This document shows, piece after piece, positions 1-11,177 of a stretch of DNA of 64,000 nt. The notes under the pieces were generated by a model that did not search any database, was not told the DNA's origin, and worked only from the letters and a program-made list of their open reading frames with translations. The stretch's first letter is position 1, and each line of letters begins with the position of its first letter. The stretch covers positions 248,001 to 312,000 of the forward strand of contig NW_002476322.1 in assembly GCF_000189635.1 (NCBI RefSeq), read 5' to 3'. The position numbers and the translations under genes are program-made. Origin of the DNA: Tetrahymena thermophila SB210 (lineage: Eukaryota > Ciliophora > Oligohymenophorea > Hymenostomatida > Tetrahymenidae).

Positions 1-416
1 TAAGAATTATTCTAAATCAGTTATTGAGTGCTTTTTTAAATATAATCTACAAATTCAACTACAAGTTAATCTATTTCTTATAAGCTATATATAAGGTAAA
101 CCTTCAAGCTGTTGCTAGAAGTAAGGTTTGATTAATTAGAATTTAAGTAAGTTTGTTGATTCAATACTTGAGATTCCTTAGTTTAGAATGGGGAAATGCT
201 AAATATATTCTACTAATTATTTCCAGTTGAGCTGTTTAGAGCGTGCTTTTCTTGAGATGAAGTAGAAGAGGAAGAAGTAGTTTCTTCTTCTTCAAATAGC
301 TTTTAGATCAATTTTTTTCTGTTTGCACTAAAAGTCTTAGCCTATTTATTTTTTCTAATTTCAACTCTAAAGTCTTCTTTTCTGCGCTTGAGCTCTTTTT
401 GTTCAAAATCCTCCAT
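1..416 (-). CDS. Importin-alpha-like protein, N-terminal part (runs off window)
   Basis: Reads from ATG at 416 leftwards with no TGA to the window edge (138 codons seen). Residues about 6-36 form a basic stretch starting ELKRRKEDFRVEIRKNKQ, which fits the importin-beta-binding (IBB) domain of importin-alpha (family pattern: basic cluster, VELRK-type core, second basic cluster). A Ser/Thr/Asn/Gln-rich linker follows, then a helical stretch (about residues 105-138) where the first armadillo repeats would begin. Importin-alpha adapters carry NLS cargo with importin-beta through nuclear pores. In ciliates the family is expanded to serve two kinds of nuclei (established knowledge). The ARM repeats that would prove the call lie outside the window. 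A small intron inside the linker cannot be excluded. The alternative is another protein with an IBB-like basic region. Confidence 0.65.
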
Positions 417-1432
417 TCTTTCTTTATTTGTTTATTTTGCTGATAATTAATTGTATTATTTATTACTTGCTTTTTATTCTTTTTTCTTAATTAAAAGATT
501 AAAATTTTTGCGAATTTATAATTAATATCAGCAATTTTATTAACAAGATATCTCTCTTTCTATTTAAAGTAGCATTTATAGATTAATGTCTCTCTTCTTA
601 GATTTTTAAATACAGTTAATATCTTTTCTCTTATTACAATATTTTTATATTTAAGCCTTATTCTTTTTTTATTATTCCTACCTCCTTTTTTCGCGCTCTA
701 CACATAATTTTCATATATTTCATAGAGCATATATGTATGTACATATAGATTATTACTTTAAAAATCAACCAATAAGTAAATAAGTAGAATTAAAATTTAA
801 ATATTTTATTATTCTATTAAGTAAATTATTTCAAAAAAAAACAATTAAAAAAATGTAATAAATTCTAAAATATATTAGAATATACAAAAAGTAAATATTT
901 TTTATAGTTAAAAATAATATAAAGCTTATTTTATTTATATAAAAGAGCAAATTAAGATATTCTATTTAAAAAAAGTACTATTTTTTTTTGTAGCTTGAAA
1001 AAATGTATTTGTATCTCTGATGCTTGATACATTTTTTAAATAATTTTTTTTTTTAAATTATATAAATTTTATTTTTTAATTAATTACTTTACTTTTAATA
1101 ATTATTTTTTGTTATTTTGGTTGATAGGAAATTATAAATTTTTAAAGATAAAATGTAAGTAACTTATGTAAATTTACTCTATTTCAATTCTTTTTAAAAA
1201 TAATTCAATTTCTATTTAAATGTAGTTTATTAGCAAATATAATTAATTATAATAATTTGAAATGCAATTCTTCGAAATACGAAGTAAAATTAATTTTTTG
1301 CTTTGATTTTTTTAATAAAAAATACAACTTATTATTAAGAGAAATAGAAAAATATATGAATTATTATTTATTTTACTCTAATTATTATATTTAAATTACG
1401 GGAGAGAAAAATATTCTTAATAACTTTCAAAT
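417..1432. other. AT-rich intergenic region, no gene seen
   Basis: Poly-A/T runs and simple AT sequence without a sustained coding-like frame on either strand. A short perfect inverted repeat (CTTCG/CGAAG around a 5-nt loop) lies at about 1271-1285. It could form a small hairpin but no function is assigned. The left part should contain the promoter of the minus-strand importin-like gene that starts at 416. Confidence 0.5.
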
Positions 1433-2167
1433 ATGTCTCTATTTAGCTAACTCACCAATGATTATCTTCATAATTATTACACTTACAACATTTACAAAAA
1501 AATAATAATTAACTAAAATTATTCACTTTATTATCTTTATTTTCATTTTTAAGTAAAGCAAACTAAATACTTCAAATATAAAGAATTTATTGATTTAATT
1601 CATTCTTTAGTATTTGGAATTAATTTTATTAAGCAGCATATAAATAACCTGAAATTTGACAAATAAAATCTACCGAACACAATAAGCTTTGAAATAGATG
1701 AAAACATTTATTTCAAATTTGGTTCTAATAATAAAAGGATATTAAATTTAAGTTCAAATTGAGGCTCTAAAAATAGATTGATAGGATATTTTTAATTGGA
1801 ATTTATCAATTTGACATTAGTTATACTAAAATTATGCATCTTTTTTAAAAAATTTGATTTTTTTAAATAAAATATCTTTCTATTTCAAGAAGGATTCGAA
1901 ATTAATTAAATTTTTAATACTTTTTCAATAATGATGTTTTACTATGTAAATTGAATAATTATTAGCAGCTATTTTATTTAATTGACTTTAATGTAGATAA
2001 AATATCATAAATCTAAAGTTATTAATAAATTTACTCAATATTATGATAATTAGATCGGTTTATCTATTTCTTTCTTCAAAATTAAATTAATAGAATTAAA
2101 GAGAAAACTATAACTCTTAATATTAACCAGATCTTCACTAATTTTAATAAAGCTGATAGATAAGTGA
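1433..2167 (+). CDS. Possible small gene, unrecognised, structure unresolved
   Basis: A code-6 frame opens at ATG 1433 and stays open 109 codons to TGA at 1760-1762 (start MSLFSQLTNDYLHNYY). Its second half has mixed, protein-like composition. A second frame, open from about 1960 to TGA 2165-2167, is also protein-like (contains NKFTQYYDNQIGLS). An intron could join them, but no junction could be fixed. No domain is recognised. At this base composition random code-6 frames of about 100 codons are not rare, so both pieces may be chance. It lies upstream of, and on the same strand as, the gene starting at 2299. Confidence 0.28.
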
Positions 2168-2298
2168 GGTCATTTCAAGGATGAGTATTTAATAATAAAT
2201 AAAGAGAAAAATCAATTAAAACTTGTTAAAAACAAAGATAAAATACAAATAAACTATCAAAACATATTTCATACACCAACATTTTCAATTCAATAAAC

Positions 2299-3525
2299 AT
2301 GGATACTTACTGCGATATTGAAACAAAATTTATTGATACAGAAGAGGACGAGAGCGAATCAACTAAATAAAAAGATACTCAGAGTGTTACAGAGCTGAAA
2401 CCCTTAGAAAAAACTAAAACAATAGCTAAAAGATAATATAAAAAAAGAAGATTTCCAGAACCACCTAAATATGGAAGCTATATAATTACTCCCATTTATA
2501 AAAACTTCTACAGCGAGGCTAGCGAAATATACTATTCAGGAGAAATAGTTGTCGATTTTAGTAAGCTCCAAAAGCAGTACACCGATTTGTATTCTCCTTG
2601 GAATTACTTTAAAAATATAAATTGCTCTCTCATCGATACACAAAAAAGACTACTCGTCACTAAATTAGATGATAAAATAGCTCATTAATTTAATTAAGAA
2701 TATATTATTAAAAAATACTCTTAATACCCCAACAAGGATGTTCAGGAACTTGTGTAAATTGTGTTGAGTCTTTAAGAATTAGTTGAAAAGTACAAAAGAA
2801 ACTAACAACTTATGCCCTAGACTAATCCACATATTTAATTTAAAATTTATCACCATTTTATGATGCATGATAATTTCTAAAAGAGAATGTTCTACCATTA
2901 CTAAACCTTAGGATAAAATACCAAATTCTTTGCTAGACATTTTGGTCCTGATCTTAACAAAAATAAAATGTAGTTCTATCAACAAGTTATGAGTGAATCT
3001 CTATGCGAGCTCTTAGGTTAAACACTTGAAGAAAACTAATCTCAACAACACAGAGTTGGTCTTTTTGATTTCTTTGATTTCGAAACTATTATGTGCATGC
3101 AACGCACCTTTATGAAAAGTATAATTGAAAAATTTGCAGCACAAACAATCATTCCTGAAGAATTTTTTGAGTATTCTTCACCTCAAAACTTAAAATTCTA
3201 AACATTTGATGATATCACTTTCTACGCTGATGTCACTGTTTAGACTCTCATCCAAAAATAGAACAACCAAGATCTTGGAATTAAATCTCTCTACTTCTCA
3301 ATGATCTTTATATTAAATGTATCACCTTCTATGGAAGAATAGATTAAGATACAAAGACAATAACTTAGGGATTTAGGTCTCAGAAATGACAAAGCAGAAG
3401 ATATCACCTACACAATCTAAGCTGAAATATTTAAAGAAAAATTCTTGTGCAAGTAATCAGAAGTTAATGGCGGTATTTATAACGATTAGAACAAACACAA
3501 AATTTGTGGATATAGACCACTTTGA
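2299..3525 (+). CDS. Unrecognised ciliate protein, 408 aa (paralogue of 6737-8005)
   Basis: A single uninterrupted code-6 frame from ATG 2299 to TGA 3523-3525 contains more than 20 in-frame TAA/TAG codons. The first ~60 residues are acidic then basic and probably disordered (KKRRFPEPP at about 50). The rest is globular, rich in Phe, Tyr and His. No signal peptide, membrane segment or known domain was recognised. It shares blocks with the gene at 6737-8005: a GEIVVDF block near residue 83, then a WN...ID...R...LD pattern, then a TFYADV block near residue 315. These fix it as one of two diverged paralogues on the same strand with two unrelated minus-strand genes between them. Codon use here is richer in C-ending codons than in the second copy, which may mean higher expression. 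Function unknown. Confidence 0.85.
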
Positions 3526-4051
3526 TATATCTTAAATAAGAAATTTGACTAAATGGAGAAGCAACCATTATCCCTTTAATTAGTTTAATTAGATTAAATT
3601 AACACTTATATATTAAGCAAACAAAAAAACAATAAATTAATTTAAAAATTTTAATTATAATAAATTTCCTTTCCCTTTCCCACAAACAACTACTTATTTC
3701 TTCTTATTTGTATTCAATTCCTTTCGTATATATAATATTTATGATTCTTATAATTAATATTCAAAACTTTATTATATTTTAAATGATTAATGAACATCCC
3801 TCTCTCATGTAACTTATTCTACTACTTTTAATTAAAAATCTAACTAAATTTAACTTTTTGATTCCAAATCTAAATAAAGTTAATTATTAAATAAATAAAT
3901 AAATATTTTATATTTCAATAGATTGAAAGTTTTATTCTTTTTACAAACTTTAAAGCAAAACTCATAAATTAATTCTATATATTAATATTTTTTAATTTGA
4001 TTGTCTTTGGGTAGAAATACTCTAGTTGCCGAAGCCTTTGAGTTTTCTTGT
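3526..4051. other. Intergenic, converging 3' ends
   Basis: Very AT-rich 3' flank between the plus-strand gene ending at 3525 and the minus-strand gene ending at 4052. A more GC-rich stretch at about 4010-4051 reads open on the minus strand for some 25 codons beyond the assigned stop of the neighbouring gene. It may be an alternatively joined last exon or the 3' UTR. Confidence 0.4.
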
Positions 4052-4755
4052 TCAGACCCCAGTGTCAATCACCAAATTATTCTTAATTATAATATTATTT
4101 TACAGTAGACATATATATATATAATTAATTTTTTCTAAAATATTTTATTTTTATTTAATATTTTATTAATTTATATATATTTTTTAGTATCACTCACGAT
4201 AGTATTTAGCATTAGATCGTTGTCATTTGGAGGGCTATTTTTTTTGATAATCTCTCTCAATTGACTTGCTTCTGCTTGACCTAACATCTATTCGGCAACA
4301 TCATTAAGTGAGTACTTGATATTATCTACTATGAATAGTTTAACTTAAGAATGGCTTTGGTAAATATATTTTATTAAATTGATAGAGTGGTCGAAGTTTA
4401 GTTTTTTAGAGATATCTTTAAATGGTTGTAACTTAACTATAATGTTAAGTTTACTGTATATTTATTTTCTGGCTTTATTGTTAGCTTCTTCAATTGTTTT
4501 AACAAGAATTGCTTTACAATAGCCCATAAATATTTATATTTCCCATTTGTCATTTATGACGATATTCTCTATATTATCTTCTGCTTTACCACTTTTAGCA
4601 ATTTATATTTGTATATGCTTTGCATATTTTAGTAGCAAGTAATTTATGTAGATTTTTTCTATGAATTCATTACTTACTTACATAATTAAATAGTTTAAGG
4701 GTTTATATGAAGGAAATAATAATTCTTTTTTTAAGGTTTGCTGTTTCATTTTCAT
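4052..4755 (-). CDS. Unrecognised protein, 195 aa, one inferred intron
   Basis: Exon 1 runs from ATG 4755 to 4198 (186 codons), continuously coding-like with Gln from TAA/TAG. A GT...AG intron is inferred at 4197-4082 (GTGAGT donor), giving a 9-residue last exon ending NNLVIDTGV and TGA at 4054-4052. The protein is a mixed alpha/beta polypeptide with a Lys-rich middle. The segment around IFMGYCKAILVKTIEEANN (about residue 80) followed by alternating strands and helices faintly recalls Alba-type small RNA/DNA-binding domains, but key motifs are not evident and I do not claim it. No signal peptide or membrane segment. The second ATG, two codons downstream (4749), is an equally possible start. 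The position of the last splice junction is the least certain part. Confidence 0.65.
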
Positions 4756-5742
4756 TTAAAATGACAGTAAGCGGGGGTGATGGCATGTAAAAATTATGCT
4801 TGTAGGAAAGATTTCCATATTTTAACTCATTTACTAAATTTGAAGTATTTAAATAAATTTTCAATATCATACCCACTTTAATAATAAAAACAATTAAATT
4901 ATTTTACCTTTATTAAAATAAAGAATATTGAAGAAATTATTTGAGATATTTTATTAAAAGTTATAAAACAAACATTTTAGATTAGGTTACTTATATTCTT
5001 ATTTAATAGTTATTTTAATTAAATTTATTTATTTTAAAAGTCTTGAATAACAAATAAAGTTTAGTTTATAAGATTTAGAATTATTAAAAATGTTGAAGAA
5101 ACAATTTTGTAATTTTTCACACATCTGAATAAATAATAAATACAATAATTTAAAATGATAATTTTAAAGATAAATAAATAAATTAGATTTGTTAAATTGA
5201 ATTGTTTTTTATTAACTTATTTTATATAATAATATTAAATTAATTTATTTGGCATAGATATTAATTATCTCATTAGTTTATTACAATGGATATTCTTTTA
5301 TATTAAAAGTTGTAACAAATTTTGAATATTTGCTTACTTACTTACTTTTTATTGATTCAGTATTCAGATGAGCTGGAATATTTTGAATACACATAATCCT
5401 ATTATATTTTTTTTATTTCACTGTCTACTTTCTAAATTTTCTTTAATAGTTGGTGCATGAACAGAGCTCCAACCAAAAAAAATATGATGAAATTTATACA
5501 GCAGATCCAATATATTAAATTATTTTTAATAGTAACAACTTCCATATCAGTGCAAGAATATGCTTAGCAAACTTACTATATAAATTCCTTACTATTTATT
5601 CTTTAAATCAACTCCTAAGTTCCTATTTTTTAGCACACTTGACCGTTTTATAAAATTTAACACATGTCAACCACCTACTGAGAATCTATTTAAAATTAAA
5701 TTCCTATTATTTTTAAAACAAATAGATTTTTATAGCTCTTTT
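4756..5742. other. AT-rich intergenic region, no gene seen
   Basis: Contains the presumed promoter of the minus-strand gene starting at 4755 and the 3' flank of the gene ending at 5743. At about 5451-5475 a 5-nt GTTGG...CCAAC inverted repeat surrounds a loop. No coding-like frame of note was found on either strand. Confidence 0.45.
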
Positions 5743-6180
5743 TCATGCTTTATGTATTTTAGACAATTAATTACCGCAACAATCATCAATTAGTGATATT
5801 ATAAATACTACAAGAGAGTCTATAATTATAAAAGATCCTCCTAAGTAATTAGCTATACAAGCCATTCTCTGAAGTCTTGTTTTCAAGCTGAAAAATGGTG
5901 TTAAAAATGATACGAATGAAGTAAGAAAATAGAAAACTACTCCTGTAAACATAAAAATGCTTTCTACTTTATATTGAGCGAGTTGTTAAATGTAAATTCC
6001 TAAATATAATGATACAGAAGCATATAAAAAACTTATAACTAAAAATGATCTATAAATGATGTAGAATCTCCTCAGAAACTATCTAGATACTTTTTCCTAT
6101 TACTTAATCACTTCATGAGGTAAATTGTTTAGCAAAAGCTCTTTACTCCTACAATATCTTTCGTAATAAGGGTCAATCAT
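5743..6180 (-). CDS. Small membrane protein, 145 aa, three predicted TM segments
   Basis: Single exon from ATG 6180 to TGA 5745-5743. A basic, hydrophilic N-terminus (about 45 residues, including RFYIIYRSF) leads into three hydrophobic segments: about residues 46-65 (SFLVISFLYASVSLYLGIYI), 76-99 (ending SFVSFLTPFF) and 113-137. There is a short cytoplasmic or luminal tail with a Cys-Cys pair (DDCCGN) near the end. No signal-peptide cleavage motif is obvious, and the first hydrophobic stretch is likely a TM anchor. No family is recognised. It lies between the two paralogues at 2299 and 6737 in opposite orientation and shares no similarity with them. Confidence 0.75.
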
Positions 6181-6736
6181 TTTTCAGTCAATTCTATTTA
6201 TCATCAAATATTTTTAATTTAATTTATTTATTAATTTACTAAATATTCACAGTAAATAATCATTTGTTACCACTAAACATACATACTGTAAATATATGAT
6301 CATTTATTATTAAATGTTGCAAAGTATGCATAGACTTATATAAATTGACTCACTATATGTTTCTAAATCTTGTTTTCAAGCATTTATTAAAAATTTTAGA
6401 ATTCGCTAAAATAAATAAAATAGTTTGTGACTTAACTATTCAAAAACTAAAAAAATAAGTTGATACTTCCAAAAATAAAAATATGTTGGAAGGATACAAA
6501 AAGTTACTTCTACTTTTAATCAACTAAATCTATTAAACAATATATTAAAAATAAATGTTAATTGTAACCAATTTAATCTTATTTCCATTTTTATAATTTG
6601 TTATTTTATGATACTATGTGGTGATAAAATTTTTAATAAAAAAAAATAAGTTTAAAGTTAGTTAAGCATGTTTATAATAATTCTTATTTAATTTATATAA
6701 AAATAATTAATTTAAGCAATCATAGTTAGTTAAGTA
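6181..6736. other. Divergent promoter region
   Basis: About 560 bp between two genes read outwards (5743-6180 on minus, 6737-8005 on plus). AT-rich, no coding frame, and no recognisable operator. Presumed to hold both promoters. Confidence 0.5.
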
Positions 6737-8005
6737 ATGATATAATTCTATTAGTATCCTAATAATGCAATTAAAAAATGTTAAGAAGAATCAAATTTAG
6801 AGTAAAATAATAAGAATTTACAGTATCCTCTTATGAACGAGACTTCTAGAGGATAAGGCTTGATCATATAAAATGCACATTCTATTCCACATACTATTGG
6901 TTAGTTTTAAACAGAAGATGAAGAAGAATTAAAAGATAAAAGTTGTGAGATTTAATTATCTTCTGAAGAGACTCTTAAGAGTGTAGAATATTAAGTGACT
7001 AATATTTGTCGATTCAAGGCACAGTGCTTTGAAGCTTTCTATCTTTTAGGGGAAATCTTCGTAGATTTTACCTAAAAAGAGAAGAGCTTAGAAGATAAAA
7101 CATCATTTTGGAACTAATGCAAATAATGGACACAAGGAGTTATTGACTTTGATAATAGGATATTGACATTTTAACTGGATAGCAAGACATAACCTTTGCA
7201 AGATGTTAATAAATACAAAAAAAGATACCTTTCATATCCTGATTAAACAATACATAGCTTATTTCAAATCATTGAGTACTACTTAAGTGTTTAGAATCAA
7301 ATTTTGCAAATGTAGAAATTATATTGTTAGTAAATAAAATAAAACGAAAATCTGTAAGGCGAGATGTGTATAAGGAAGATCATGTTTGACAATTATGTTA
7401 AACAATATTTAACAACATTTTAGAAAGATGAAATGTACATAGGAGCCAATATAGGTCCAAACCTCGAAAAGGAGTGTTTTTTAAGCTATAATACATTTGT
7501 TAGTGAAGCATTTTGTATGCTGTTAGGTAGATCTTTAAGTTAAATGAATGAGCTATACTAAAGAAATGGAGGTTATAATTATTTAGACTATGAATCAAAC
7601 ATGGAAATTAACAAAAAAGTAATTAAAAAATTGCTGATTGATGTGTATAAATTGCCAAATCTTCCTGAATTTATTACATTTGAAGATACAAATAAACCCT
7701 TTAAATTGAAATTCATAACTTATGACGAAATGACCTTTTATGCAGATGTATAACTTAAAATTCTTTCATTACAAGATATAATTCCTCAGAGCTCGGTTGA
7801 ATTTGTGTCAGACTTTTCTATGGCTTTATTAAAAATAGATGTCTCAGCCACCACTCTATAGTAAATTATTAGCCTTAGACAAAATAGTATTTAGTATGAA
7901 AGTGATATAGAGTCAATTAACTACTTAGAATATACTTTATTATCTGAAATCTTTTAGAAAAAGATGGGAGAACTAAAAATTTAAAAGTATTAAAAAAAAT
8001 AATGA
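6737..8005 (+). CDS. Unrecognised ciliate protein, 422 aa (paralogue of 2299-3525)
   Basis: Single code-6 exon from ATG 6737 to TGA 8003-8005. A later in-frame ATG at 6833 would give 390 residues. The upstream one is preferred because the intervening codons look protein-like. The N-terminal ~80 residues are acidic and probably disordered. The body shares with the gene at 2299 a GEIFVDF block, a WN...ID...R.L...LD pattern, a LLGRSLSQM versus LLGQTLEEN block and a TFYADV block, in the same order and spacing. Overall identity looks low, so the duplication is old. No domain, signal peptide or TM segment recognised. Same strand as its paralogue, about 3.2 kb away. Confidence 0.82.
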
Positions 8006-8857
8006 TACATAATAAAAATTAGAAAGAAATAAATATATTTTATTTCAAAGTAATATAAAAAAAATAAATAATACAATCAAAGCTATTAAAACAACAAAAT
8101 AAATCGATAATTAATAAAAAATATTATTTTAGTAATATAAATAAACACAAATTTTAGATTAAAAAGTTAAATAAATTATTGGAAAAAAATAATAGTTTAT
8201 GTTGAAAACTACTTGCTTAAATAAGTATTTTTTACCTTTAAAAATATTTTTTTATAAAATAAACATGAAGAAAACATGACATAAAAATTTTTATTTATTT
8301 TTTATCTTAAAGTATTTTGTAAAAATAAATTTAGGAATTCATATTCTTCTTACTTTATCCATCAAAACATTTGTTTATTCTTCAAAAAACTTTTAAAAAA
8401 TAGTGTTAAATAAATTTTTATTAAATGCTTAAATTAATCTGAATTTAAAAGCTACAAAAGAGAAATTATAATTTATTATTAACCTGTTTTAAAATGATTG
8501 TTCATTTAAAAAAGTCGGAAAAATAAATGTAATCATTTAAATCTATTTTAAAAATTTAGTTGTTTTTGAATTAATATTAATTTTATAATACAGAAAGTAA
8601 ATATGATATAAATAAAGGTTTACATTACATTTTTAATTATAGTTAAGATATAAATAAAATTAGAGTTAATTTAATAGAAGCTAACAGTGTGCTTCATTCT
8701 ATAAATAAGTATTATTATTTGCTTCTTCTTTTGAAAAATTTTATTTTTACTTTATAATATTTTCAGATTTTTGATTACTTTAGAAATTATTTTATTGCTT
8801 TTTATGAATTTTAGAAATATGAAGAAGAGGAGAAAAATAGAATCTTTTGTTAAGATT
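8006..8857. other. Intergenic between converging genes
   Basis: AT-rich 3' flanks of the plus-strand gene ending at 8005 and the minus-strand gene ending at 8858. No coding-like frame is seen apart from shadows of the minus-strand gene near 8800-8857. Confidence 0.5.
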
Positions 8858-10488
8858 TCAGTTTGGTATACCAGTAAGCCATACGGTAGAGTTAGATAGG
8901 TAATGATGGAAATGATCAGAGCTCCAAGTTTTAATATCATAGCTCAAGAAACCACAATCAAGGATAATTCTACCATGCTAATCATTTTCTTCAGAAATTA
9001 GCACTATTGGCTGACAGTTTTAAATTACTATGAAATTGGAAAAATCATCATGCTTCTGCTAAACTATTGCTTAGTCGTTGGTCAATTTAAGGGTAGATAT
9101 ACCATGGGCTAAACTAAGAGAGCGATTAAATGAGTAAGGGAGTGTATTTTATGAATTTAAATCTGGGTTAACGATTTTTTGTTTGGGTTTAATTTTGCCT
9201 TAGAGAGACATGTTATCTTTATAAGAAAAATATTTTAAGTTAATTTTTAAAATACTTTTAAAAAAATAAAATTACTGAAAAAGTTCTATAAGATAATGTT
9301 AGTCCTAGAGTAGCACTAATTAGTTCCAGCATGAATATATAAACTCTTTTTGGATTTAAAGAAAGTACCAATTGATTCTATGTATTGTTGCTCATATTTT
9401 TTGTTTAATTCTGAATTATCTACAATCCAAGCTATATCAAAGCTATTAACTTTGCTTATAAATTCTTTATCATCATATACGATTTCTAAATTGAAACCTC
9501 TCATTTTTGCTTCTTAGATAAAGGTACTTCCATAAAAAATAGAGTGTTGCTTTTGGAATGATCCAACAATTATACTAAAATCTTTGAATTAATCTTCTTT
9601 TCCTAAAAATCCGCTATTAAAAGTTGTCATATTTTAAATATTATTAGTATCATTCCCATTAGAATTGAAGTTATTTGGCAAATTAATGAATTAGCTATAG
9701 TCTGATTGCTTTATTCCTTTAGCTATTGGGAGACTTCTTTGTCCATTAGTATTTGATTTAGAGACATCTTTATTGCAATTAAAATTCTATTTATCTTAAT
9801 CATAAAAAAGAGATGAATCATTTTTGCTATTTCCATTAGAATGTAATCGCTAAACACCAACTACTTCTGGATTCAAGATATTGCTCTAACACTGATTCTG
9901 CTAACCGCACTAATCGTGTTAATCTTCTATTTTTAAAAGATAACAAAGAATTAATAAATTTACTAGTCACTTTATTGCATACCATAATTTTAAGTTGCTA
10001 TCTTTTTGTTATTTCTTTTTGAATTGCCCCTTTTATCTGATGAAAAAATAAATATATTACAAAAATTAGAAGGCAATCAACCAATTTAAAAAGTAAAAGA
10101 AAATAATTCTACCTTCAACCTTATTCTTGGATAAAGCTGTATTTCCATTAGTGTGGTTATTAGATACGGTACTGTCACTTTGAAGTACTTCTTCGTCCAT
10201 CTATATGCCATTTTAGTTTATTTCTGATGAAGATGAGTTAGATCCATTATTATTTAAACATATAGTGTGAACCTCTTTCTTATCTAAAACTAAGCCAGCA
10301 CGAATCCTCATTTATCTGACCTCCGATTCCTAGCAATTTGCTCCATTTTTATTCTTTTATGATTTGCTTTTATTCTAGTTTGCTTTCTTCTTGTTAATTT
10401 TTTACTTAGACTTTGTATGAGATACCTCCTACTTTTCATTTTTGGTATCTTTATTCTTAATACTTGTAGTCCTTGTATCTCTACCCAT
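8858..10488 (-). CDS. Four-exon gene, 483 aa, GATase1-like-fold C-terminal domain (tentative)
   Basis: Exons inferred at 10488-10113, 10036-9971, 9926-9276 and 9216-8858, with introns of 76, 44 and 59 nt. All junctions are GT...AG and the total is an exact multiple of three. Residues 1-70 are strongly basic (nuclear-signal-like). About 70-250 are Asn/Gln/Ser-rich and low complexity. About 265-483 form a globular domain. It begins DFSIIVGSFQKQ, continues with FDIAWIVDNSE and SLYIHAGTN, and ends GRIILDCGF...VWLTGIPN. That order (strand, DIxWI, GLYIxAxN-like, GRIxxDxGF, WL) resembles eukaryotic domains related to class I glutamine amidotransferases. The nucleophile-elbow Cys of true amidotransferases is not evident, so a catalytic role is doubtful. 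Divergent with the RING-BRCT gene at 11178. Confidence 0.75.
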
Positions 10489-11177
10489 GTAAAAATCTAA
10501 AAAGTTGATTTATTTCCAAATAAATAAAATTATAAGAAATGCTCTAACCCCAATCAATATTAGATCTATACAAAGAGCTTTTTTTAATAATTAAATTATT
10601 TAGAGCAATGCATCTCAGCTAAAGCAAAGAATTCATTACAATTAATCATGTATTTCTCAAAAGCTAATTCATTTATTAAATCTTTTCTATTCTTCTCAAC
10701 ATTTTAAATTAATAATTTAATTTTAATTTAAATTAGTGGCATATGAGCAACAAATTAATTAATTTATAAAGTTATATTTTAATTCTTGAATTTTCAAATT
10801 TATTGAATTAAACTTTTAATTTTCAAATAATCTTTTTGATCAGAAATAAATTCATAAATTATTTGAATCTTTCTTTAAAATATTTATAAAAATAGAAATT
10901 TTACAAACTCTACTTTGCATAAAAATAGAATTGATATAATTTCAGGGAAAAAATATTCCTTTTCTACTATTCGAAATAATGTTTATCAATTGAGGCGGGA
11001 GATATCAAACCAAACCATAAATCATCAAATTAACTTTATTTAACAAAAAACAAGACAATATAAAATTGCGCAATTATTATAAAAAATCAAAATTCATATT
11101 TCAAAACAAAGAAATAAATTCAATTTGATTTATTATCAAATCTTGAAAAAAATATTTTATTTTCAAATAAAAAATTG
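10489..11177. promoter_or_regulatory. Shared divergent promoter region (inferred)
   Basis: About 690 bp between the start codons at 10488 (minus) and 11178 (plus). Poly-A/T tracts and no coding frame. Because the genes are read outwards, both promoters must lie here. No specific box can be named from sequence alone. Confidence 0.45.

Noticed and set aside
8752-9130. Open frames on the plus strand and a hydrophobic minus-strand frame over the end of the 8858-10488 gene
   Set aside because: They vanish once the minus-strand four-exon model is built. The coherent C-terminal domain explains the raised GC, so the others are shadows.
10270-10340. Possible transposase remnant suggested by basic KKK-rich reading
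   Set aside because: It is the Lys/Asn-rich N-terminus of the 8858-10488 protein. No DDE or integrase motifs and no terminal repeats anywhere near.
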